The notes: generated by a model from the sequence alone, not told the origin. A stretch of DNA of 64,000 nt from Bacteroidia bacterium (GCA_030427585.1 JAUIBW010000001.1:1-64000), one strand, 5' to 3'. Shown: positions 8,271 to 17,342, numbered from the stretch's first letter. Made by a program: numbers and translations.

Positions 8271-9842
8271 ATGATACTTACAGAGTGGTTTATTTTTTTT
8301 CTGATACTACAGGTTATTCATTTTCTGGGCACCTGGAAATTATACATTAAAGCGGGTAGAAAAGCATGGGAAGCTCTTATCCCCGTATATAATGCTGTAG
8401 TTTTAATGAAAATTATAAATCGACCGTGGTGGTGGGTGATACTATTATTTATCCCAGTAATCAATGTTATTATGTTGCCTGTTATTTGGGTAGAAACCAT
8501 ACGAAGTTTTGGTAAAAACGCTACAACAGACACTATTCTGGTTATTGCTACTCTTGGATTCTACATCTTCTATATTAATTACATGTTAGATGTAACATAT
8601 ATCGAAGATCGAGATCTAAAACCAAGAACTGCTACGGGAGAATGGGTAAGTTCGATTCTATTTGCCATTGTTGCTGCAACTATAGTGCATACTTATTTTA
8701 TGCAACCCTATACCATTCCTACCGGTTCTTTAGAAAGGACATTATTAGTAGGGGATTTCTTGTTTGTTAGTAAGTTTCATTACGGGGCTCGTACTCCCAT
8801 GACAGCAGTATCTTTCCCTATGGTTCATGATACAATTCCTTTGGTACGAACCAAATCATATACTAGCAAACCACAATATCCATATTTTAGACTCCCTGGT
8901 TTTCAAAAAATCAAACGTAATGATATTGTAGTGTTTAGCTGGCCAATAGATACTGTAAATGCTTTTCAGCAATATGGTGATGGCAAATATCATTATAAGC
9001 CAATAGATAAAAAATCTAATTATGTAAAACGCTGCGTAGGTATTCCTGGAGATTCTCTGGCTGTGGTAGATGGTTTTGTTCATATTAATGGAAAACAAAC
9101 TAAATTACCAGAACGAGCACAATTACAATTTTCTTATTCTGGAACTACAAAAGGTAGTAGTTTCAATCTTCAAAATCTATACAATCGCTATAAAATAAAG
9201 AAGAACGAATTTGGGTATAACAATTCACAATTTAGTGCTGCCGGTATGACCGAAGAAGCTGCTTCTCGATTTAAAAATCATCAAAACGTAGCAAGTATAC
9301 AGCGAAATATAACTCCAAAAGGTTTAAAAGATCCTAAAATCTTTCCTAATAATGGTAAAGTAAATTGGAATTCAGATAATTTTGGTGCAATCTATATTCC
9401 TGAAGCGGGTAAAACTGTGAAAATGGACCTTAAAAGCTTTTCTCTTTACAGAAGAATTATAGAAGTCTATGAAGGTTCAGAAATGGGAATTGACAATAAA
9501 TTATCTGTAAATGGCACACAAATACTCCTTAACGGAAAACCTATAGATAGCTATACTTTTAAACAAGATTATTACTGGATGATGGGAGACAATCGTCATA
9601 ATAGTGAGGATAGTCGTGTATGGGGCTATGTTCCTGCCAATCATATTGTAGGAAAACCTGTTTTTGTATGGTTTAGCTGGGATTCTAATGCTAAAGGACT
9701 TTTTAACAAAATACGATGGGAGCGCATGTTTACTACCGTTGGAGGAAGTGGAAAACCCGTGTCCTATTTTAAATATTTCCTGATTGTTTTAGCTGGCTGG
9801 ATTATCTATAACCAATATCGTAAGAGGAAGAAAAAAGCTTAA
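8271..9842 (+). CDS. lepB: Signal peptidase I, long Bacteroidota form
   Basis: 523 residues. The first 120 form an added membrane region of several hydrophobic helices (a DUF5684-like domain). The peptidase S26 domain follows: the catalytic serine is in IPTGSLERTLLVGD and the general-base lysine in YVKRCVGIPGDSL. The SPase I box GDNRHNSEDSRVWGYV is near residue 440, and a final transmembrane segment ends in KRKKKA. About 170 residues are inserted between the lysine and the GDNR box compared with short LepB proteins. It cleaves signal peptides of exported proteins at the inner membrane. Confidence 0.95.
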   Translation: MILTEWFIFFLILQVIHFLGTWKLYIKAGRKAWEALIPVYNAVVLMKIINRPWWWVILLFIPVINVIMLPVIWVETIRSFGKNATTDTILVIATLGFYIFYINYMLDVTYIEDRDLKPRTATGEWVSSILFAIVAATIVHTYFMQPYTIPTGSLERTLLVGDFLFVSKFHYGARTPMTAVSFPMVHDTIPLVRTKSYTSKPQYPYFRLPGFQKIKRNDIVVFSWPIDTVNAFQQYGDGKYHYKPIDKKSNYVKRCVGIPGDSLAVVDGFVHINGKQTKLPERAQLQFSYSGTTKGSSFNLQNLYNRYKIKKNEFGYNNSQFSAAGMTEEAASRFKNHQNVASIQRNITPKGLKDPKIFPNNGKVNWNSDNFGAIYIPEAGKTVKMDLKSFSLYRRIIEVYEGSEMGIDNKLSVNGTQILLNGKPIDSYTFKQDYYWMMGDNRHNSEDSRVWGYVPANHIVGKPVFVWFSWDSNAKGLFNKIRWERMFTTVGGSGKPVSYFKYFLIVLAGWIIYNQYRKRKKKA

Positions 9843-9846
9843 TAAA

Positions 9847-9879
9847 AAACCTTCAAGGTTTTGAAAACCTTGAAGGTTT
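9847..9879. terminator. 33-bp perfect inverted repeat between lepB and wbqC
   Basis: AAACCTTCAAGGTTTT is followed by one G and its exact 16-nt reverse complement. It begins 4 bp after the lepB stop codon and ends 7 bp before the wbqC ATG. The A- and T-rich ends could make it an intrinsic terminator in both directions, or it may be a copy of a dispersed hairpin repeat. Confidence 0.6.
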
Positions 9880-9886
9880 GCTAACA

Positions 9887-10513
9887 ATGAAAACATCCCT
9901 ACTCCATCCTATGTATTTTGGATCTATACTACAATATGTAGCTGTAGCCCAATCTGATACTGTTGTTTTTGAAAATGAAGATAATTACCAAAAGCAAACG
10001 TATCGTAATCGTACTTATATCTACGGAGCAAATGGCAAACTTTTGTTATCTATTCCTATTAAACATAGTCAAAAACAAGAAAGGCAATTATATAGAGATG
10101 TTCGTATAGAGAATGATTTTCAGTGGCAAATACTGCATTGGAAATCTCTTGAAACCGCCTACAGAACTTCACCCTTTTTCGAGTATTATGAAGATGAATT
10201 TGTTCATTTATTTGAAAAACCCAGAGAATTTCTTTTGGATTTTAATTATGAGTGTATACAGGTGGTATTAGATTGCCTTCAATTAGATATTTCTTTTTCT
10301 AAAACCACAACATATCATAAAGACTCCAAAGAAACTATCGATTTACGAGATCTGGTGAATGCCAAAAAAGAAAAATCATATCCCCTTCAATCATACATCC
10401 AGGTTTTTGAAGATAAGCATGGGTTTATTCCTAATCTTTCTATTTTGGATTTGATATTTAACGAAGGAACTAATGCCCTAACCTACCTCGAGCGTCAATC
10501 TATTTTTCTATGA
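9887..10513 (+). CDS. WbqC-like family protein
   Basis: 208 residues from the ATG at 9887 (MKTSLLHPMYFGSILQY). The TTG at 9878 in the same frame falls inside the preceding hairpin, so I rejected it. The WbqC-like family has an N-terminal HPxYF segment and a conserved central WHWKSLETAYRTSPFFEYY region, both present here. Some members sit in O-antigen clusters with a proposed transfer role, but the biochemistry is unclear. The stop overlaps the start of the DUF6122 gene (ATGA). Confidence 0.88.
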   Translation: MKTSLLHPMYFGSILQYVAVAQSDTVVFENEDNYQKQTYRNRTYIYGANGKLLLSIPIKHSQKQERQLYRDVRIENDFQWQILHWKSLETAYRTSPFFEYYEDEFVHLFEKPREFLLDFNYECIQVVLDCLQLDISFSKTTTYHKDSKETIDLRDLVNAKKEKSYPLQSYIQVFEDKHGFIPNLSILDLIFNEGTNALTYLERQSIFL

Positions 10514-10818
10514 TCAGACCGATCTTACATTATGGATTTCATTTCATTCTCCCATTATTGATCGCAGTACTCTTCTTCCCTAAACAATGGAAGAAGACTT
10601 ATATTCTTTTTATAGCTGCCATGTTAATCGATATCGATCATATTATAGCTGATCCAATTTTTGACCCTAATCGATGTAGTATTGGATATCATCCATTACA
10701 TAGCTATTATGCTATTGCAGTATACGGTATACTATCATTTTTCTCAAAAACAAGAATTATTGGCTTAGCTTTAATTTGGCATATACTTACTGATTATCTC
10801 GACTGTTTCATGATGTAA
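10510..10818 (+). CDS. DUF6122 family small membrane protein
   Basis: 102 residues with three or four hydrophobic segments and conserved polar motifs: LIDIDHIIADPIFDPNRC, IGYHPLHSYY and WHILTDYLDC. These His/Asp motifs lie at membrane edges and resemble those of membrane-bound metal-dependent hydrolases (inference). It overlaps the WbqC gene by 4 bp, so it is translationally coupled. Confidence 0.85.
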   Translation: MIRPILHYGFHFILPLLIAVLFFPKQWKKTYILFIAAMLIDIDHIIADPIFDPNRCSIGYHPLHSYYAIAVYGILSFFSKTRIIGLALIWHILTDYLDCFMM

Positions 10819-10869
10819 ATTATGGTTAATACGCTCTATTTCACAAAATAATGATTACATTTAATACAA

Positions 10870-10892
10870 AACTGGTACTAATAATACCAGTT
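10870..10892. terminator. Short hairpin after the DUF6122 gene
   Basis: AACTGGTA (10870-10877) pairs with TACCAGTT (10885-10892). There is no proper T-tract, so it is only a weak terminator candidate. It abuts the longer palindrome that starts at 10891. Confidence 0.35.
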
Positions 10893-11037
10893 CTGATTTA
10901 AATTTACTCATAAGAAAAATGATGGATTTTTGGCTTAGATGAAAAAGAAAATTCAAGCATAGCAGGGCTACGGTTGTGTTTTATTTTGAAATATTAGACA
11001 AAAAGACGCAGTTTTATTGAGTAAATTTAGATTGGAA
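10891..11037. repeat. 147-bp palindromic MITE-like element
   Basis: Outer arms 10891-10910 and 11018-11037 match at 17 of 20 positions as inverted repeats (core AAATTTACTCA / TGAGTAAATTT). Weaker complementarity continues inward to a central hairpin TAGC-agg-GCTA at 10960-10970, exactly at the midpoint of the element. The whole stretch can fold into one long hairpin. It has no ORF and fits a non-autonomous mobile or REP-type element. Confidence 0.55.
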
Positions 11038-11071
11038 ATAGTATAAGCTACTTCTAATTCATTTTTTATCT

Positions 11072-11848
11072 ATGAACAAGTTTCTATTTTTTATCGTAAT
11101 TATCACCTTATTTTCTTGTGGAAAACAAGCAAAAGATTCTAACAACAATACAGATCAACAAGTAACAGAAGAGGATTCTACCATCAAAGTAGAGCTTAAA
11201 AGATCTGATTCTATTTCATATGATCCCCAAATTGCCCGTAAGCTTTCTAATAAGGAAATCTCATCTACTTTTACCAAAAGAATAAAAAGGCAATTAGGTA
11301 TTGAATACCCTATCCACCAAGCATATTCGTATAAAGATGACTCAGGAGAAAACTATCTTCTTATATCAGAACGTTTCCAAGAAACCGATGAAAAAAATGA
11401 CTCCCTATTTGATCAGATAAAAGTACTCAACCTGTCCTATAAAAGTAAGAAGTTTAAAAAAAGATCTGTTCTTAAAGATGATATAGACAAAGATTGGGAA
11501 TCATCTATTGGATTTTGGAATGTATACTCAGAAATATCTGATATAGATAAGGATGGTCTGGCAGATCTTATATTAATTTATGGTACTATGGGTCAAGATG
11601 GGTATACAGATGGTAGAGTAAAAATTATCATCTATCATAACAAAAGAAGAGTAACGATTAGACATCAGAATAGTGATTATGATGGAAGATTGACCAAAGT
11701 CAGTCAAAAATTTTATGGATTGCCTCAACCAATACAACAAGCCGTAAAAGAAAAAATGAGGTTAATGATGAAAAACAAACATGCAGTTTTCTATAAAAAT
11801 TGGGAAGCGGAAATGAAGAATTATTCGACTAGTATAGATGGATTGTAA
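11072..11848 (+). CDS. Hypothetical lipoprotein with DxDxDG-type loop
   Basis: 258 residues with a lipoprotein signal peptide: the lipobox is TLFSC, with the cysteine at residue 16. A charged linker rich in D, E and N follows. The segment SDIDKDGLADLILIYG (about 160-175) looks like the calcium-binding loop of FG-GAP or dockerin repeats. The C-terminal 80 residues are basic and helical. It might belong to a flavobacterial surface-polysaccharide lipoprotein family, but I could not confirm this. It converges on the nuclease-fold gene with a 25-bp gap. Confidence 0.75.
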   Translation: MNKFLFFIVIITLFSCGKQAKDSNNNTDQQVTEEDSTIKVELKRSDSISYDPQIARKLSNKEISSTFTKRIKRQLGIEYPIHQAYSYKDDSGENYLLISERFQETDEKNDSLFDQIKVLNLSYKSKKFKKRSVLKDDIDKDWESSIGFWNVYSEISDIDKDGLADLILIYGTMGQDGYTDGRVKIIIYHNKRRVTIRHQNSDYDGRLTKVSQKFYGLPQPIQQAVKEKMRLMMKNKHAVFYKNWEAEMKNYSTSIDGL

Positions 11849-11873
11849 TATCAGGTGCTTACTATTTTAAAGC

Positions 11874-12890
11874 TTAAAATTTTATTTTTGAAAGTATTGG
11901 ATAATGATCTGAAAGTTCTAGATCAAAACTTTGAAACCCCTGTACTTCGAATTCTTTGGGGACTAAAATAAAATCAATTCTTGCCGGAAACAATTCAAAT
12001 TTAAAAGTTTTACCAAATCCTTTTCCGGCTTTCTTGAAAGTATCCTGAAGGTTTTCTGATCTAATTTTATCGTACACATATGAGTATGCAGTATTATTAA
12101 AGTCGCCCATCACAATATTCCTATACGGAGAAGATTTCATATGCTCAATAAGTTGTTCTGTCTGCGTTTGTTGCTTTTTAAAAGAAACCCCGATACGTTT
12201 TAATAATTTTTGAGAATCTGCTTTAGCCAGATCGTTTGTTTTAGAACTAATTCTATGAGATTGTAAATGAATATTATATATTCTAATCGTATCTTTAGGA
12301 AATGCCACATCTGCAAAAATCACATTGTTGGCCGTATTTTTAAAATTTAAAGACCCTCTATCAATAAATGGATATTTTGAAAAGATCACCAATGCCAACT
12401 CCCTGCTATTGTGATTAAAATACTCATACTTATTTGGATATTGGCTAAAATCGATATCTGGATTATTATAATACTCCTGAGCGCAAAACACATCTGGATT
12501 TTGATCTTTCACCAGTTTTGAAATATCCTGAGGAATAGTCTCTGAAGCTATCCAGAAAAAACGATTAAAGCTATGTACATTATAACTCATTAATGAAACA
12601 CCATCATCGATCCCATCAACCGATTTTCCTCTTAATTTATACAATGAAGACACATGAGAAATACCCAGAATTAGGGCAATGAGAGAAAGTATTCCTTTTT
12701 TATTGAGTTGTACTGCCCAAAATAACAGAAACAATACATTAATCACAATTAATATAGGTACCGCCAAACTTAGCACCGATAATAGCGGAAACATTTTTGG
12801 AGAAACATAAGGTAATAAATAAGATAGTAATAAGGCAAAAGCTGCCATAGCGTTCATCAAAAAGACGATCTTGCTAATTACTTTCCTCAT
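11874..12890 (-). CDS. Endonuclease/exonuclease/phosphatase family membrane protein
   Basis: 338 residues. The first 100 hold about three hydrophobic helices. The EEP (exonuclease III/DNase I-like) domain follows: LMSYNVHSFNRFFW, FCAQEYY with the metal-binding Glu, YNIHLQSHRI, VMGDFNNTAYSYVYD and LSDHYPILSKI with the terminal catalytic Asp-His. The active-site set looks complete. The membrane anchor suggests an outward-facing phosphodiesterase or lipid phosphatase rather than a DNA repair enzyme (inference). It is last in a minus-strand run mutL-rhomboid-rhomboid-EEP and lies 2 bp after the rhomboid gene. Confidence 0.88.
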   Translation of the reverse strand: MRKVISKIVFLMNAMAAFALLLSYLLPYVSPKMFPLLSVLSLAVPILIVINVLFLLFWAVQLNKKGILSLIALILGISHVSSLYKLRGKSVDGIDDGVSLMSYNVHSFNRFFWIASETIPQDISKLVKDQNPDVFCAQEYYNNPDIDFSQYPNKYEYFNHNSRELALVIFSKYPFIDRGSLNFKNTANNVIFADVAFPKDTIRIYNIHLQSHRISSKTNDLAKADSQKLLKRIGVSFKKQQTQTEQLIEHMKSSPYRNIVMGDFNNTAYSYVYDKIRSENLQDTFKKAGKGFGKTFKFELFPARIDFILVPKEFEVQGFQSFDLELSDHYPILSKIKF

Positions 12891-12892
12891 AA

Positions 12893-13771
12893 CTACTCCT
12901 TCCCTGCTTTAAACAAAAAATCTTTCTCTTCTTTGGTTAAACTGTCATAGCCACTTTTACTAATTTTATCTAAAATAGCATCGATTTGTTTCTGATTAGA
13001 GGTTTTGGTTGCAGAAGTTACTGTTTTCTTAGGAGTTCTTTTATGAGTTTTTGATTTATGAACTGTCTTTAACGGGCTTTTCTTTTTAGGAGTAAACATC
13101 GTACTCAATCCATCCATCAGTTTTTCGAACCAGGCACCGATATCATTTCCTTTTTTAAGTTGAATTGCATACACATATCCGAATAAAGCACCTCCTAAAT
13201 GAGCGATTAACCCTCCTGCATTACCAGAGGTAGGGATTTGAACCAGATCAGAAAGGACTACAAACACTCCTATCTGCCATAACTTAACATTAAACACAAA
13301 GATTCGTACCTCAGAATTTGGTGTATACGCAGCAATAAAAATCATAATGGCACGAACTGCTGCCGAAGCACCAATTAAATATGCCAATGTATCATTTAAA
13401 ACCGGGAACAGGTTATATGCCAGTACAAATAATAATCCTCCGCAGATAGCACCCAATAAGTAAATGGTGAGAAATCTTTTTTCGGTAAATAAGTTCAGAA
13501 CATATTGTCCAAACCAGTATAGCACCAGCATATTCCAGAAAATATGCCAGAAATCAAAATGCAAAAAACTATACGTAAGCATGCTCCAGGGTTGCAGTAT
13601 TAGCGATCCCGGATCAACAGGTAAAACAAACCATTCCATCAAAGCGCCTGGGCTGGTTTTAAAAATCCAGGATCCCAGTGTAGCAAATAAAAATAAAGCA
13701 ACATTAATTACAATAAGCTTAATGATTACATTAGCTGTTTTAAACTGATATGATAGATTATTAGTTGTCAT
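12893..13771 (-). CDS. Rhomboid-family intramembrane protease with DUF6576-like tail
   Basis: 292 residues, six predicted membrane helices. HFDFWHIFWNMLVLYWFG carries the conserved His/Asn helix. The nucleophile motif is GASAA (usual form GASGA), and the catalytic histidine is in AHLGGALFGYVYA. The cytoplasmic tail is lysine-rich and ends in KISKSGYDSLTKEEKDFL, typical of the DUF6576 segment of flavobacterial rhomboids. It is probably active, although the second glycine of GxSG is replaced. It is paired with another rhomboid 3 bp upstream. Confidence 0.9.
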   Translation of the reverse strand: MTTNNLSYQFKTANVIIKLIVINVALFLFATLGSWIFKTSPGALMEWFVLPVDPGSLILQPWSMLTYSFLHFDFWHIFWNMLVLYWFGQYVLNLFTEKRFLTIYLLGAICGGLLFVLAYNLFPVLNDTLAYLIGASAAVRAIMIFIAAYTPNSEVRIFVFNVKLWQIGVFVVLSDLVQIPTSGNAGGLIAHLGGALFGYVYAIQLKKGNDIGAWFEKLMDGLSTMFTPKKKSPLKTVHKSKTHKRTPKKTVTSATKTSNQKQIDAILDKISKSGYDSLTKEEKDFLFKAGKE

Positions 13772-13774
13772 TGA

Positions 13775-14527
13775 TTAATACCACCGTTTATCATTGAACG
13801 AATTCTTTTTCCAATACCACATAGTAATAAAACCAATTACAGCTCCGCCTATATGTGCCCAATGTGCTACATTAGAAGGGCCTAAAATTGCTTGTCCTGT
13901 TATTCCTCCATAAAGATCTAATAAAAAATAGCCTCCTATCAAATACTTCGCTTTTATTGGAATAGGTATAAACATAATATATAAAGGCAAATTAGGATAT
14001 AGCACTGCAAATGCTGCTAATATTCCAAAAATAGCACCCGAAGCCCCTACCATTGGTGTTACATAAGCCCCAATCATCCTCTCAGTAACTTCTTGTGGTA
14101 TATTAGGGTACACTTTGTATTGACCAGAGGCAACAGTATCTTGTATAAATTTACCAATTTCTGCAGGAGAAAAGCCTGCATCCAAATACGCCTGATATCC
14201 CGGGGTAAACTGAAAATATGAGAATAGAATTTGAAAACCTACCGCGCCAAGACCTGAAAAAAAGTAAATAAAAAGAAATTTTTTCTGACCAATAGAGCTT
14301 TCAAGATGACTTCCAAACATATATAAGGCAAACATATTAAAAAAGATATGCCCTGCATCTGCATGCATAAACATATGTGAAACAATCTGCCATACTTGAA
14401 AATTATCATTTTTAGGAAACCAGAGTGCAAATAAATTAAATGCTGTACTTCCAAGGGTCAATGAACCAATAAAAAAAATGACATTAATAATTAATAATCC
14501 TTTTACTGTATCTGTAATCCTTCCCAT
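13775..14527 (-). CDS. Rhomboid-family intramembrane serine protease
   Basis: 250 residues with canonical rhomboid motifs: HADAGHIFFNMFALYMFGS in an early helix, the nucleophile motif MVGASGAIFG, and the catalytic histidine in AHWAHIGGAVIGF. A loop of about 50 residues between helices (YQAYLDAGFSPAEIGKF and following) is characteristic of Bacteroidota members. It cleaves transmembrane substrates within the membrane; substrates unknown. It lies between mutL and the second rhomboid with single-digit gaps, so it belongs to one operon. Confidence 0.93.
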   Translation of the reverse strand: MGRITDTVKGLLIINVIFFIGSLTLGSTAFNLFALWFPKNDNFQVWQIVSHMFMHADAGHIFFNMFALYMFGSHLESSIGQKKFLFIYFFSGLGAVGFQILFSYFQFTPGYQAYLDAGFSPAEIGKFIQDTVASGQYKVYPNIPQEVTERMIGAYVTPMVGASGAIFGILAAFAVLYPNLPLYIMFIPIPIKAKYLIGGYFLLDLYGGITGQAILGPSNVAHWAHIGGAVIGFITMWYWKKNSFNDKRWY

Positions 14528-14534
14528 TTATCTA

Positions 14535-16415
14535 TTAAAATTTCTTATCGATTTCATCTACAGTTAACGTGATGAAAATCGGCTTATTATTTGGTGTTAT
14601 TGTAGGCTCAGTACATGCAAATAGGCTATTCACCATATACTGCTGTTGTTCTGAAGCCAATTCTACTCCTGTTCGTACTGCAATACTTTTCGAAATAGAT
14701 CTTGCTAACAGATCTGTCTGAGAAAACCCACTATCTGGTACCTCATCCTCTAGATCACCGATAAGTTGCTCTAAAAGTTGAGCAACTTCTTTTTCTGAAG
14801 TAACCGATGGTATTCCTGTAATCTCCACTTCTCCCGGGGATAACTCTCCAAAAACAAACCCTGTATTCTCGAGTTGTTCTTTTACAGTTGTAAGAAGTTC
14901 GATCTCTTTTTTGGTAAAAGAAAGTGTAAGCGGAAACAACAGTTGTTGACTTACAGCACTTGCCATAGTAATATTGCGCAATAATTCTTCATACAATATT
15001 CTTTGGTGTGCCCGATGCTGATTTACAATCACCATTCCGCTCTTAATAGTAGTAACGATATATTTTTTTTTAAGCTGATAGGTTGTATGATGCCCAACTT
15101 TTTTTTCATCGGGTTCAAATAACGATCCTGTAACTTCTGCACTTTCGAATTCTACAGAAGAAAAATCATTTTCTACAGGTTTGGTAGCTGTCATTTCAGA
15201 TTCTAAACCCACATACAGGTTTTCCCAGTCTCCGGCAGATTCTTTTTTAAACGATATATGGCTTTTACCAGAAAGTGAGCCGCTGCCAGAACCGGATACT
15301 TTTTCTTCTTTAAACGGATTAAAATTACGATCTACTTCTATTGTAGGTGTCTGAGCAGTTTTCCCCTTATATTCATAAGGAGTGTCCATCGAAGCATCTC
15401 TGTTAAAATCTAACACAGGTGCTACATTAAATTGTCCTAGGCTATGTTTTATCGAAGCTCTTAACATGGCATACAACGCATGTTCATCTTCGAATTTAAT
15501 TTCGGTCTTAGTAGGGTGGATATTAATATCTATTGATTTGGGATCTACCGTAAGGTATATAAAATAGCTAGGGTGTGCTTTATCTTTTAGCAATCCTTCG
15601 AATGCGGCATTAACCGCATGATTTAAATAAGCACTCTTAATAAATCTATTATTAACAAAGAAAAACTGCTCTCCACGGGTACGTTTGGCATATTCTGGTT
15701 TTCCTATAAACCCGCTAATAGTGACCAAGTCTGTTTCTTCTTTAACAGGGACAAGTTTTTCATTGGTTTTTCCTCCAAAAATATTTACAATACGCTGGCG
15801 ACAATTTGAAACAGGTAAATTAAAAATCTCACTACCATTATGATACATATCAAATTTAATAGAATGATGTGCCATCGTTACCCTATGGAATTCATCAATA
15901 ATATGACGTAGTTCTACTGCATTTGATTTTAAAAAATTTCGTCGTGCAGGAATATTATAAAATAAATTCTTAACACTTATAGAAGTTCCTTTGGGTGTTA
16001 CGCATACTTCTTGAGAAATTACTTCGCTACCTTCGATATTAATCTCTGTACCTACCTCATCTTCTTCTTGTTTCGTTTTTAATTCTACATGGGCAATAGC
16101 AGCAATAGAGGCCAAAGCTTCTCCTCTAAATCCTTTGGTATTTAATTCAAAAAGATCTTCTGCAGTTTTTATTTTAGAAGTAGCATGACGCTCAAAACTC
16201 AATCTTGCATCGGTAACGCTCATTCCTGATCCATTATCAATAACCTGAATAAGGGTTTTACCAGCTTCTTTTATGATTAATTTTATATGAGTAGCCTGAG
16301 CATCAATTGCGTTCTCTAACAGCTCTTTCACTACTGAAGCTGGTCGTTGAACCACCTCTCCGGCAGCAATTTGATTAGCTACGTGATCTGGTAATAATTG
16401 AATGATATCAGACAT
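14535..16415 (-). CDS. mutL: DNA mismatch repair protein MutL
   Basis: 626 residues. The GHKL ATPase domain is intact: ELLENAIDAQATHIKL, DNGSGM, TKGFRGEALASIAAI and GTSISVKNLFYNIPAR. A flexible linker spans about 340-430 and the C-terminal dimerisation domain follows. The endonuclease motif DQHA(x)2E(x)4E is altered to VNQHRAHQRILYEE, and the C-terminal CPHGRP motif is replaced by TITPNNKP, so the nuclease site appears absent. MutL couples MutS mismatch recognition to strand excision. Its ATG touches the stop codon of the gene upstream. Confidence 0.96.
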   Translation of the reverse strand: MSDIIQLLPDHVANQIAAGEVVQRPASVVKELLENAIDAQATHIKLIIKEAGKTLIQVIDNGSGMSVTDARLSFERHATSKIKTAEDLFELNTKGFRGEALASIAAIAHVELKTKQEEDEVGTEINIEGSEVISQEVCVTPKGTSISVKNLFYNIPARRNFLKSNAVELRHIIDEFHRVTMAHHSIKFDMYHNGSEIFNLPVSNCRQRIVNIFGGKTNEKLVPVKEETDLVTISGFIGKPEYAKRTRGEQFFFVNNRFIKSAYLNHAVNAAFEGLLKDKAHPSYFIYLTVDPKSIDINIHPTKTEIKFEDEHALYAMLRASIKHSLGQFNVAPVLDFNRDASMDTPYEYKGKTAQTPTIEVDRNFNPFKEEKVSGSGSGSLSGKSHISFKKESAGDWENLYVGLESEMTATKPVENDFSSVEFESAEVTGSLFEPDEKKVGHHTTYQLKKKYIVTTIKSGMVIVNQHRAHQRILYEELLRNITMASAVSQQLLFPLTLSFTKKEIELLTTVKEQLENTGFVFGELSPGEVEITGIPSVTSEKEVAQLLEQLIGDLEDEVPDSGFSQTDLLARSISKSIAVRTGVELASEQQQYMVNSLFACTEPTITPNNKPIFITLTVDEIDKKF

Positions 16416-16709
16416 CTATCGTCGTGCAGTAAATATGGATAAATCAAAATCAATTATATACAAAAAGATGAAGATCAAGATTATTGTAATATAGATAATA
16501 TTTCTATTAATCTCACGGTTACCTCGATTACGACTCGATTTACGAGCTTCTGCCCAGTGCGAACCAAAATCTATATCATTTGTAGCATCCCTGTATTTGG
16601 TAATTTTATTCTCAAAATCATAGATATTGCCCCCACTTTTACCTTCATAGTACCTTGGTGTGTAATTGAATCTACGGTTTTTTCTTCTTTTTGGGATACT
16701 TAACTTCAC
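16416..16709 (-). CDS. Small basic membrane protein between ribH and mutL
   Basis: 97 residues. The N-terminus is strongly basic (KLSIPKRRKNRRFNYTPRYY), the middle polar, and one transmembrane segment lies near the C-terminus (IIYITIILIFIFLYII). Homologues at this place are often labelled 'riboflavin synthase subunit beta', which is probably a carry-over from the neighbouring ribH: it has no lumazine-synthase features. Its stop codon directly abuts the mutL start codon, indicating coupled translation. Function unknown. Confidence 0.75.
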   Translation of the reverse strand: MKLSIPKRRKNRRFNYTPRYYEGKSGGNIYDFENKITKYRDATNDIDFGSHWAEARKSSRNRGNREINRNIIYITIILIFIFLYIIDFDLSIFTARR

Positions 16710-16752
16710 AATCTATTCTATCTTTTTGATTATCCAAATATACTTAAAAAGC

Positions 16753-16782
16753 ATTGTAATGTAAAGCTTTTAGCATTACAAT
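16753..16782 (-). terminator. Probable terminator after ribH
   Basis: ATTGTAATG and CATTACAAT pair around an A/T-rich inner stem-loop. Read on the minus strand, the hairpin is followed by GCTTTTTAA. It lies 57 bp after the ribH stop and before the mutL operon. Confidence 0.55.
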
Positions 16783-16838
16783 AACATCAAAATATTAATA
16801 ACAAAGATTATGTCGCTTAGATTTTAGCTCGAGAATTC

Positions 16839-17342
16839 TTATTTATAAAAGGTTGCATCTTTACGCAATTGCGCCATCTTGATTGCTGCAATTGCTGCTT
16901 CTGTTCCTTTATTACCGTGCTTACCTCCAGAACGGTCAATAGATTGTTGCAGTGTATTATCTGTAAGTACACAAAAAATTACCGGGATATCACTAGAGAT
17001 ATTTAAATCCTTTATTCCTTGTGTAACACCATCACAAACAAAGTCAAAATGTTTGGTTTCTCCTTGTATAACACATCCTATAGCAATAACAGCATCGAGC
17101 ATATCAAAGGAATCTTGCATTTTCTTACACCCATATACCAATTCGAAACTCCCGGGGACATTCCATCGTACTATATTTTCTTTTACTGCTCCACAATCTA
17201 TAAATGCATCAAATGCACCTTGAAACAGCCCCTCGGTAATTTCTACATTCCATTCTGAAACAACAATCCCAAACCGAAAGTTTTTCGCATTTGGGATAGT
17301 TGTTTTATCGTATTGTGATAAATTTTTATTTTCTGTAGCCAT
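16839..17342 (-). CDS. ribH: 6,7-dimethyl-8-ribityllumazine synthase
   Basis: 167 residues from the ATG at 17342 (MATENKNLSQYDK); the frame opens further upstream, but those residues lack family similarity. Conserved lumazine-synthase motifs are visible: FGIVVSEWNVEIT, NVPGSFELVYGCKKM, AVIAIGCVIQGETKHFDFV with the catalytic histidine, and IPVIFCVLTDNTLQQSIDR. It condenses a ribityl-pyrimidine with a butanone phosphate to give the riboflavin precursor and forms pentamers or 60-mers. It follows the TPR gene by 64 bp. Confidence 0.97.
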   Translation of the reverse strand: MATENKNLSQYDKTTIPNAKNFRFGIVVSEWNVEITEGLFQGAFDAFIDCGAVKENIVRWNVPGSFELVYGCKKMQDSFDMLDAVIAIGCVIQGETKHFDFVCDGVTQGIKDLNISSDIPVIFCVLTDNTLQQSIDRSGGKHGNKGTEAAIAAIKMAQLRKDATFYK

